Below are positions 8,010 to 13,389 of a stretch of DNA of 13,389 nt, one piece after another; position 1 is the first letter of the stretch; each line of letters starts with the position of its first letter. Origin of the DNA: an uncultured Dokdonia sp. (GTDB lineage: Bacteria; Bacteroidota; Bacteroidia; Flavobacteriales; Flavobacteriaceae); the NCBI GenBank assembly GCA_937124495.1, contig CAKZKZ010000168.1:1-13389 (forward strand), written 5' to 3'. The translations under genes were made by a program, and so were the position numbers. Under the pieces are notes generated by a model that worked only from the letters and a program-made list of their open reading frames with translations, did no database searches and was not told the origin of the DNA.

Positions 8010-9019
8010 TAGCAATTTACGAGAATAAGGTTAAGGGAGTTCAGGCTCATTTCTCAATTGAGATTGAAGAACAAAGAGAGTTAGCTATTCTAAAGTTAAA
8101 TAAGTTAAATAAAAAAACCACTGACCCAATTGATAAAGCATATCTTGAAAGTGTAATATCATTATTTGAGAGAAACAAAAACATTTTGGTTTGGAACTCA
8201 AAAAAAATAAATGATGTAAAAGAGAAACTAAGTAGTGTTCCTACTTATTCTAAAACTAGTAAGAAAGGTAAAGTAACATATCATAAAACAATAATAAAAG
8301 ATAAAATATTATATGCTTTAGGTTATAAAAATTTAAGAAGTACCTTCTATCCTGAATATTTTAAAAAAATTGGCATTAAAGTTTGTGTTTATTGCAATTC
8401 ACAACTTACAATTACAGCAAAAAAAACAACTAATACTAGTGATTATTCCGCAAAATTTGAAGTAGATCATTTTCATTCAAAATCGGAATATCCTTTTTTA
8501 AGTATTTGTTTATTCAATTTATATCCTGTTTGTTCTTTTTGTAATAGAGCTAAAAAAGATGATGCAATTGAATTTGAATTATATTCAAATGAGGTTACTA
8601 AAACAATTAAATCAGATTACAACTTCAAATTAACATCTTATTCCAAAGCAAAATATTTAATTACTAAAGACTTAAAAGATATCGACATTACTTTTAAAGA
8701 GCCAATACCTTCAAAGACAAAGACAAAGACAAAGACAAAGACAAAGACAAAGACAAAGACAAAGACATTTAATGAAACATTTCACATTGAAGGAATTTAT
8801 CAAACTCAAACAGATGTAATTGAAGAATTAATTATTAAAAGTCAAATGTATAATAAATCATATTTAAAAACATTAAAGTACAGTTTTGACAAACTTTCTA
8901 TACAACCAAAATTATTCAAACGTACATTAGTAGGTAATTATACTGAAGATAAAGATTTACATAAAAGACCAATGAGTAAATTAGTTATGGATATAGCCAA
9001 AGATCTTGATTTAGTATAA
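8006..9019 (+). CDS. HNH endonuclease, PtuB-like, with (Lys-Thr)9 tract
   Basis: This 337-residue protein carries an HNH nuclease core with a four-Cys zinc site. The core runs CVYC (127-130), VDHFHSKSEYP (153-163), NLYP (171-174) and CSFCN (176-180). The D-H-F plus N plus CxxCN pattern matches the HNH family that includes PtuB and the retron Ec78 effector. D154/H155 and the Asn residues are the likely catalytic and metal ligands, and the four Cys likely bind structural zinc. Residues 1-120 are Lys-rich and probably contact the ATPase partner or nucleic acid. Residues 237-254 are nine Lys-Thr pairs encoded by a hexanucleotide microsatellite. The ATG overlaps the ATPase stop. In the retron Ec78 system the equivalent pair cleaves tRNA-Tyr; whether this one cuts RNA or DNA cannot be told from sequence. 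Composition is as AT-rich as the ATPase gene, which suggests the pair moved as a cassette. Confidence 0.75.
   Translation: MIAIYENKVKGVQAHFSIEIEEQRELAILKLNKLNKKTTDPIDKAYLESVISLFERNKNILVWNSKKINDVKEKLSSVPTYSKTSKKGKVTYHKTIIKDKILYALGYKNLRSTFYPEYFKKIGIKVCVYCNSQLTITAKKTTNTSDYSAKFEVDHFHSKSEYPFLSICLFNLYPVCSFCNRAKKDDAIEFELYSNEVTKTIKSDYNFKLTSYSKAKYLITKDLKDIDITFKEPIPSKTKTKTKTKTKTKTKTKTFNETFHIEGIYQTQTDVIEELIIKSQMYNKSYLKTLKYSFDKLSIQPKLFKRTLVGNYTEDKDLHKRPMSKLVMDIAKDLDLV
8713..8766 (+). repeat. AAAGAC hexanucleotide microsatellite, nine perfect copies
   Basis: Nine uninterrupted copies of AAAGAC (54 bases) lie inside the HNH nuclease gene and encode alternating Lys-Thr (residues 237-254). The unit is a multiple of three, so gain or loss of copies changes the tract by two residues per copy and keeps the frame. 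It lies about 55 residues after the last zinc Cys, so it is probably a positively charged linker. Confidence 0.97.
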
Positions 9020-9042
9020 AATATTGATTTTAAATATACATA

Positions 9043-9882
9043 ATGACTAGACCACAAACCATACAAATATTCCTCCCAGACGGTTCTCCAACTAGTATTC
9101 GTGAAGCTGAAATCACGAATAGATTAGTAAAAGCTATTTTGTTTCCAAGAAATAAAATGCAAGAAGTTGCTAAACGAGAGATGGTTCACTTTACAGGTAT
9201 TTATTTTTTGTTTGGTACTACAGAAGATGGCGCAAAACCTTTGGTGTATATAGGTGAAGGAGAAGACTGTTTTAAACGTATTCAATCTCATAATAGAAAT
9301 AAGGATTTCTGGACACATTGCGTGATCATTTCGACAAAAACAGATGAGTACACCAAAACAGATGGTAAGTATTTAGAACATCACTGTTTGCTCAAGGCTG
9401 TTGAGATAGGTAGATATGAACTCGATAACGATACAGGTTCTAAGAAGCCCTCTATATCTGAAAGTCGAGAATATGACTTGTTGGATAATTTTGAAACGGC
9501 AAAAATCTTAATAGCGACTTTAGGATATCCCATATTCGAAGAAAAACGAAAATCTACAGCTAAAAAGGATGTTCTCATTTGTCAAGGCAAAACCTCCAAA
9601 GCAGAAGGTCAACTTGTAGACGATGGATTTCTTGTGTATAAAGGTGGGAAATGTGCATTAAAAGAAACCCCTTCTGCCCCATCTTGGATACGTAACCTTA
9701 GACTTAAACTTTGGGAACAAAAAATTCTAATTGAAGAAGGTAACTTATTAGTATTTAAAGAAGATTATATTTTCAATTCCCCTAGTGCAGCTGCTGCTAC
9801 TATTAAAGGAAGAGCATCAAATGGTTGGACGTCATGGAAAGATAAAGATGGTAAAACATTAGATGAGCTAAAGAGAAAATAA
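9043..9882 (+). CDS. GIY-YIG nuclease-family protein with C-terminal DUF4357 domain
   Basis: This 279-residue protein has an N-terminal GIY-YIG domain and a C-terminal DUF4357 domain. The nuclease signature is G52-I53-Y54 and Y69-I70-G71-E72, followed by R79, H83 and E112, which fit the catalytic Tyr/Arg/metal-binding Glu of the fold. All key positions appear present, so it should be active. The end of the protein (about 225-279) carries SPSAAAA, GRASNGW and the final G-x-TLDEL pattern of DUF4357, a small domain often attached to restriction- or defence-linked proteins. The gene starts 23 bases after the HNH gene on the same strand and is the last gene of the defence operon. Its composition is closer to hsdM and hsdR than to the preceding two genes, so it may have been part of the hsd locus before the ATPase-HNH pair arrived. 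A role in restriction is inferred; its substrate is unknown. Confidence 0.85.
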   Translation: MTRPQTIQIFLPDGSPTSIREAEITNRLVKAILFPRNKMQEVAKREMVHFTGIYFLFGTTEDGAKPLVYIGEGEDCFKRIQSHNRNKDFWTHCVIISTKTDEYTKTDGKYLEHHCLLKAVEIGRYELDNDTGSKKPSISESREYDLLDNFETAKILIATLGYPIFEEKRKSTAKKDVLICQGKTSKAEGQLVDDGFLVYKGGKCALKETPSAPSWIRNLRLKLWEQKILIEEGNLLVFKEDYIFNSPSAAAATIKGRASNGWTSWKDKDGKTLDELKRK

Positions 9883-9914
9883 ATTAGTACACCCTTTCGC
9901 GAAAGCATACAAAA
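9883..9914. terminator. Convergent intergenic gap with CTTTCGCGAAAG palindrome (9894-9905)
   Basis: The 32-base gap separates the plus-strand defence operon from the minus-strand WYL regulator. It holds a perfect 12-base palindrome, CTTTCGCGAAAG. A palindrome between convergent genes could end transcription from both sides, but there is no clear T-run and no loop, so it is not a classical intrinsic terminator. The same core (TTTCGCGAAA) occurs at 417-426. Confidence 0.4.
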
Positions 9915-10607
9915 TCACTTCCCATCAAACGGACAGGTCGCAAAATAGTCTTGAATACTAAACTTCCGATCTTCAAAAGTGTCCGACAAGATTTTATAAT
10001 GTTGAATACGATCTATACGAAAAGCACGCATATCCTGACGTAAGTGACACCAAGCAATCAAAATCCATTTATGATAGGCAGAATACATGGCACAGGGCTC
10101 TATCTTTCGAAAGGTGATATTTGGATCATCTGCTTTCTGATAGTTGATTTCCATATACTTAAAATGAGTAATGGCTAGTTGAATTTCAGACAAGGCATTA
10201 CTAGCAAACTCTTCTCGTTCCCAATTAAAGACAAGAATCTTATCATTGAGTAATTCGCTTTTCTCTTGAATAGAGGTCTTAAAAACTGATTTTATCTTGG
10301 TCAATGCCTCATTAAAATCGGTGACAAACGAAGCATCTTTAGACTGACTAATCAAATGCTGCGCCGTAATTAAGGCATTGGCTTGTTGTTCTGTAAACTG
10401 AACCGGAGCCACACTATAGGTATCTACCAGACTGTACCCTCTACCTTCAATGGTATACACAGGAATTCCTGCTTCTTCTAGTTTTCGAATATCTCTATAA
10501 ATGGTACGGACACTCACCTCGTACTTATCAGCGAGTTCTGTGGCAGTTAACAATCGTTTGGATCGTAACAGCGTTAATATCGATATGAGTCTAGATAGTT
10601 GTGACAT
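9915..10607 (-). CDS. YafY-family HTH-WYL transcriptional regulator
   Basis: This 230-residue protein has an N-terminal HTH_11/DeoR-like winged helix, with the recognition helix around VSVRTIYRDI (31-40) followed by RKLEEAGIPV and a wing ending EGRGYSL (54-60). A WYL ligand-sensing domain covers about 135-200, with the characteristic KWILIAWC and MRAFRIDRIQ segments. I place the start at ATG 10605-10607 (MSQLSRL), which fits the usual beginning of the family. A longer form from a TTG at 10625 adds only six residues and would begin inside the upstream hairpin. Such proteins are usually local repressors or activators that sense a small ligand or nucleic acid. It lies downstream of the VOC gene on the same strand, so it probably controls that gene and itself. 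It is convergent with the defence operon; nothing in the sequence shows that it regulates that operon. Confidence 0.9.
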   Translation of the reverse strand: MSQLSRLISILTLLRSKRLLTATELADKYEVSVRTIYRDIRKLEEAGIPVYTIEGRGYSLVDTYSVAPVQFTEQQANALITAQHLISQSKDASFVTDFNEALTKIKSVFKTSIQEKSELLNDKILVFNWEREEFASNALSEIQLAITHFKYMEINYQKADDPNITFRKIEPCAMYSAYHKWILIAWCHLRQDMRAFRIDRIQHYKILSDTFEDRKFSIQDYFATCPFDGK

Positions 10608-10618
10608 ATATAACAAAG

Positions 10619-10649
10619 ATAGCAAACGCTTGATCAGGGCGTTTGCTAT
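10619..10649 (-). terminator. 11-bp hairpin between VOC gene and WYL regulator
   Basis: The arms ATAGCAAACGC (10619-10629) and GCGTTTGCTAT (10639-10649) are perfectly complementary, with a 9-base loop containing TGATCA. On the minus strand the hairpin lies ten bases after the VOC stop and is followed by a weakly T-rich stretch, then the WYL start. It could be a partial terminator that lowers regulator expression, an mRNA stabiliser, or an operator. Confidence 0.6.
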
Positions 10650-10658
10650 ATACTTAGT

Positions 10659-11036
10659 TTATCCCATAGAATGTAGGGCGACGCGGTTTCCCTCTGTATC
10701 GGTAAACTGAGCAATAAATCCATTTTCTTGAATGTCGGTTTTAGGCATCAAAACCTTTCCACCAGCACCTTCTACTCTACTTAAAGGCACACTTAAATCT
10801 TCTCCTCCATTCAAATAAATGGTAGATCCATCGGCAGATGGATTCATGCCTTCCATTTGTAAAATAGCACCGCCTACTTTATTGTTTTCCATGTCATACG
10901 GAAAAATACCATACTTCATATTCTTGTCGTCCATATGGTGATCAATAATTTCGGCTCCTATGACTGCTGAATAAAATTTTTTGGCTCTTTCGTAATTGTT
11001 TACTGGTATTTCAAACCAATTCACTGCGTTTTTCAT
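10659..11036 (-). CDS. VOC-family (glyoxalase/bleomycin-resistance fold) protein
   Basis: This 125-residue protein starts NAVNWFEIPVNNYERA and continues KFYSAVIG, the standard opening of small single-domain VOC proteins related to COG3324. It ends with the matching beta-strand segment GFIAQFTDTEGNRVALHS. Length is normal for the family. VOC proteins are usually dimers that bind a metal or a small ligand and act as lyases, dioxygenases or binding proteins. The metal ligands are not clear here, so the reaction cannot be named. The ATG at 11034-11036 is preceded by a good Bacteroidetes-type promoter. The gene lies 51 bases upstream of the WYL regulator on the same strand, a layout that suggests the regulator controls it. 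Confidence 0.9.
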   Translation of the reverse strand: MKNAVNWFEIPVNNYERAKKFYSAVIGAEIIDHHMDDKNMKYGIFPYDMENNKVGGAILQMEGMNPSADGSTIYLNGGEDLSVPLSRVEGAGGKVLMPKTDIQENGFIAQFTDTEGNRVALHSMG

Positions 11037-11067
11037 GATGTAATATGTTTTAGATTGTTAACTACGG

Positions 11068-11075
11068 CAAAGATA
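11068..11075 (-). promoter_or_regulatory. Bacteroidetes-type -7 element TATCTTTG for the VOC gene
   Basis: Read on the minus strand, TATCTTTG fits the Bacteroidetes sigma-A -7 consensus TAnnTTTG exactly. It lies 31 bases before the VOC start, which allows a short leader. A cTGACA sequence about 20 bases upstream could act as the -33 region; it is part of the inverted repeat listed separately. Confidence 0.6.
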
Positions 11076-11085
11076 TTTGTGATGA

Positions 11086-11100
11086 TGACAGAAGATGTCA
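11086..11100. promoter_or_regulatory. Inverted repeat TGACA-N5-TGTCA, candidate operator
   Basis: A perfect 5+5 inverted repeat with a 5-base spacer (TGACA GAAGA TGTCA) overlaps the spacer and -33 region of the VOC promoter. Its position fits repression by a dimeric regulator. The nearby WYL protein is the obvious candidate by inference. Confidence 0.5.
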
Positions 11101-11129
11101 GGGGTGGTTTTTTAATCATTTTTTTTTTA

Positions 11130-11190
11130 CGCTTTCGAGGAATGTAATGACGAAGAAGTTTATGCTGAGCATAGTCGAAATGCGAAAGCG
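11130..11190. repeat. Nested inverted repeat (CGCTTTCG ... CGAAAGCG enclosing TATGCTGAGCATA)
   Basis: The 8-base outer arms are exact reverse complements 45 bases apart. The inner TATGCTGAGCATA is a palindrome with a single central base. Followed by GTCGAAATGC, the inner part resembles the GCTCAG/TCGA-type dispersed intergenic repeats of Flavobacteria; that family link is from memory. It could be a structured repeat unit or a transcription end signal. Confidence 0.5.
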
Positions 11191-11494
11191 GACTCAGAAT
11201 TAAAAGAATCAGGATACAAGAGAATCACGACCCAGGACTCAAGACTCAGGACTAAAATACACATAGAATCAGGACGTAAGGCTAAAAAACTTTTAAACAT
11301 ATAAACCTTCAAACACCTAAACTCCTCAACTCATAGACACCTCAACACATAGACTCAGTATTATAATTTAAAATCTATATTCTATATTCTTGAAGCCAAA
11401 TATCAGGTAACAAACAGTAAACCAGTATAAATACGTATATACAATCAAGCGTACAGTAGTATTTTTAGAATCTTAAATCTTAAAAACCAAAAAC

Positions 11495-13389
11495 ATGAGC
11501 CAACCTAAGTTCAGAATTTATCCCTCCATTGGAATCGCTCGAATGGGAAATGGTCCTGCTACAAAAGACCAAGTTATTTTTAGTCCGGAAGTCCCTTGGG
11601 CAAATTTATACGACACCAAACAAGATTACATTACTAAAGATGGTGCTTTAAAAAAACAAGCACAACGTTTTTATATTTATGAATGTGATGATGAAGGTAA
11701 GCCTATATGTGTGATTAGTCCAGAAGACTATGATATTCATTGGTCTGTTGAAGTCGCTAATAAGAAACCTTTCTGGTATGACTTCAACAATAGTTTAGAT
11801 CTTTCTGTGGTCGCAGATAATCAAAATTTATCACCCAACTTTGTCGACAAAAATATCGCGCCTGGTGTAGGGGCAAAACGTAGAAATCCAAATGTATTAG
11901 ATCAAGGATTACGACAAGAAAATGGCTATGACTATCGCAAAGAATTAGTGAATAGCCCAGATGCCGTAGAGGTAAATGCGTCACATAAACGACAAGAAAT
12001 TCATGGAAAATTTCCTTTCACTAAAGGAAAAGCGACGAGTATGCTTGCTAAAAGTTTAAATACCAATGCAAAGCAAGTCAATCTAGGTACTGCCGAATAT
12101 GATGATGGCACCTTAATCTTTTATCCAGCCGATGGTCTTTCTGCTTCTTTAAACCCATCAGATTTAAATACAGATTTTGCTGATAATTCAAATTGGTATG
12201 ATGATATCTGTGATGGACGCATTACCGCAACAATCAAATCAAAAGATGGTAAAACAGCATACAGTCTCACCAATTCAGAAAGTGCTGCATGGGTGGCGTC
12301 TGCTCCGCCAGATTACGCCCCTCAAATTCAGCCTATCTCTACGATGTTTGATTTAGTTTGTGGTGCTGCCAATGACACGTATTCGTCAGAATTAAGTCTC
12401 GTATTCCCAATGATGTATCGTTTATACAGAATGCAATGGGTAAATCTTGGAGATTTCCTTTCGCCTTCTTTTAAAGAAACGATGGATAAACTTGCGAAAG
12501 AAAAGAAATTCAAATACATCTACGATAAAGGGAATACTCCTGAGGAACACGCAGAGGGAAACAAAATACGTGAGATGGTATTTAACCTCTTCAGGAATCC
12601 AATTTATGATTATGATAATGAACCGATCATTCCTAGTAAGGATATGACTAATATCGATAATAGAGGCAGTGGTACCGAAACATTAAAACTACCGTATTAT
12701 CCTGGTGATGGGATTGACTATCCAGGAAGTCCTGCGCAATGGTTTGCCATTCCTCCAATGATTTATGAGGAATTAAAAAAATGGAGAGATGGAGAATTTG
12801 AAACACCAGATAGTTTCAAATTTAAGAACATCAATCAGATGGGAAGGTTTTATCGTAAGCGCTTTAAACAAGCAGCAAAAAACGAAGCTAGAAAACCATT
12901 ATTAATGACACGTGCCGTTTTAGAAACCTTATACGGTGGTGGATTCCATCCAGGTGTAGAGCTTACGTGGCCAATGCGTCACAATAATATGTATAGAGAA
13001 AACAAGTTGATCTATCCATGGGTATCAGAACATAAAAATTATACCTATGGTTTTTATGGCTTACGCGAAATACGTCTCAACACGGCTTCTCCTGAAGAAC
13101 AGAAAGATATCTTTTACAATGACTTTGGTTTCCAAATGGATTCTGATAATATTAAAGCCTCTATGAAAAAAGGAGCCGATCATTGGCTATGGAAAGCGAC
13201 GCCGGGTGATTTAACAAAATGGATGGGAATTCCGTGGCAATCGGATGCAGGAAGTTGTCAGGCCGTATTTGTCGAAAAACAATACCCTATTCCTTCTTGG
13301 TGGGCAGCAAACTTGCCTGTTCAGGTATTACCAGAAGATGCGTATCATAAACTCTTAGATCCAACAATTCTAACGAAAACTAAGCATAA
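11495..13389 (+). CDS. LodA/GoxA-like CTQ-dependent amino acid oxidase family protein (3' partial)
   Basis: The frame is open from ATG 11495 to the window end, giving 631 codons without a stop. Family hallmarks are KFRIYPSIGIARMGN at the start, EVANKKPFWY near residue 90, PGVGAKRRN, ELTWPMRH near 490, and GIPWQSDAGSC near 578-588. LodA (lysine epsilon-oxidase) and GoxA (glycine oxidase) use a cysteine tryptophylquinone cofactor made from their own Cys and Trp. In both, the Cys lies four residues after a conserved Asp; D584 and C588 fit this here. In LodA the partner Trp is about 65 residues further on, which would lie about 20 residues past the window end, so it cannot be checked. Known members need a flavoprotein partner (LodB/GoxB), usually encoded next door. 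No signal peptide is seen. The substrate is unknown; activity would yield hydrogen peroxide. Confidence 0.88.
   Translation, partial: MSQPKFRIYPSIGIARMGNGPATKDQVIFSPEVPWANLYDTKQDYITKDGALKKQAQRFYIYECDDEGKPICVISPEDYDIHWSVEVANKKPFWYDFNNSLDLSVVADNQNLSPNFVDKNIAPGVGAKRRNPNVLDQGLRQENGYDYRKELVNSPDAVEVNASHKRQEIHGKFPFTKGKATSMLAKSLNTNAKQVNLGTAEYDDGTLIFYPADGLSASLNPSDLNTDFADNSNWYDDICDGRITATIKSKDGKTAYSLTNSESAAWVASAPPDYAPQIQPISTMFDLVCGAANDTYSSELSLVFPMMYRLYRMQWVNLGDFLSPSFKETMDKLAKEKKFKYIYDKGNTPEEHAEGNKIREMVFNLFRNPIYDYDNEPIIPSKDMTNIDNRGSGTETLKLPYYPGDGIDYPGSPAQWFAIPPMIYEELKKWRDGEFETPDSFKFKNINQMGRFYRKRFKQAAKNEARKPLLMTRAVLETLYGGGFHPGVELTWPMRHNNMYRENKLIYPWVSEHKNYTYGFYGLREIRLNTASPEEQKDIFYNDFGFQMDSDNIKASMKKGADHWLWKATPGDLTKWMGIPWQSDAGSCQAVFVEKQYPIPSWWAANLPVQVLPEDAYHKLLDPTILTKTKH

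Larger units (their letters stand above)
11041..11494. other. Non-coding, repeat-rich intergenic region between divergent genes
   Basis: I see no gene in these 454 bases. The left part holds the VOC promoter and operator. Next comes a nested inverted repeat: CGCTTTCG (11130-11137) pairs with CGAAAGCG (11183-11190) and encloses TATGCTGAGCATA (11161-11173). From 11200 to 11400 the sequence is low-complexity, with degenerate GAATCAGGA/GACTCA(A)GGACT motifs, a 16-base near-perfect tandem repeat (11324-11339 and 11340-11355, two mismatches), and a TCTATATT duplication near 11374-11390. The promoter of the downstream LodA-like gene should lie in the last 100 bases. That stretch is A/T-rich, but I find no convincing TTG/TAnnTTTG pair. 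The bases before the start (TAAAAACCAAAAAC) are A-rich, as is common for flavobacterial translation starts. Confidence 0.7.

Noticed and set aside
8713..8766. Regular short repeats that might suggest a CRISPR-like array.
   Set aside because: There are no spacers, the unit is six bases, and the tract is in frame inside a gene; it is a microsatellite.
10608..10625. TTG start at 10625 adding six residues to the WYL regulator.
   Set aside because: ATG at 10607 gives the standard family N-terminus; the TTG form would start inside the hairpin.
12967..12978. The TWPMRH segment of the LodA-like protein considered as the place of the cofactor Cys, which would make it Met and the enzyme defective.
   Set aside because: The known Asp-x3-Cys spacing fits D584/C588 instead, so the cofactor Cys appears to be present.

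Overview
The window looks like chromosomal DNA of a marine-type flavobacterium (Bacteroidetes). The signs are low GC content, A-rich translation starts without strong Shine-Dalgarno sequences, a TAnnTTTG-type promoter element (TATCTTTG, minus strand, 11068-11075), and the style of the proteins. The taxon is an inference, because no rRNA or other marker gene is present.

Region 1 (1-9882, all plus strand) is one tightly packed defence operon. It opens inside hsdM (5' end outside the window) and continues hsdS, a KAP-family P-loop NTPase, hsdR, an AAA/ABC-like ATPase, an HNH nuclease, and a GIY-YIG/DUF4357 protein. Neighbouring genes overlap by 1 to 17 bases or are separated by 21-23 bases, so all seven are probably cotranscribed. 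HsdM, HsdS and HsdR form a type I restriction-modification (RM) system of the shorter-HsdR, EcoAI-like kind. The KAP NTPase sits between hsdS and hsdR and overlaps both. The ATPase-HNH pair resembles PtuA-PtuB of Septu and of the retron Ec78 effector, but no reverse transcriptase or retron RNA is visible. The operon therefore looks like a layered locus: modification and restriction first, then a second NTPase and one or two extra nuclease modules that could respond when restriction fails. That cooperation is inferred from gene order only.

Region 2 (9915-11100, minus strand) is a small unit: a VOC (glyoxalase-fold) protein followed by a YafY-type HTH-WYL regulator. A promoter with an overlapping TGACA-N5-TGTCA inverted repeat lies before the VOC gene, and an 11-bp hairpin lies between the two genes.

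Region 3 (11041-11494) is non-coding and rich in short repeats. Region 4 (11495 to the window end, plus strand) is the first 631 codons of a LodA/GoxA-like, cysteine tryptophylquinone (CTQ) oxidase-family protein. It is cut off before the Trp expected to complete the cofactor.

Points worth a second look: the KAP gene inside the hsd operon; the retron-free Ptu-like pair; a nine-copy AAAGAC microsatellite coding for (Lys-Thr)9 in the HNH nuclease; an exact duplication of a C-x2-C-x4-C-x-C motif in HsdR; the likely operator of the VOC/WYL unit; and recurring TTTCGCGAAA palindromes.
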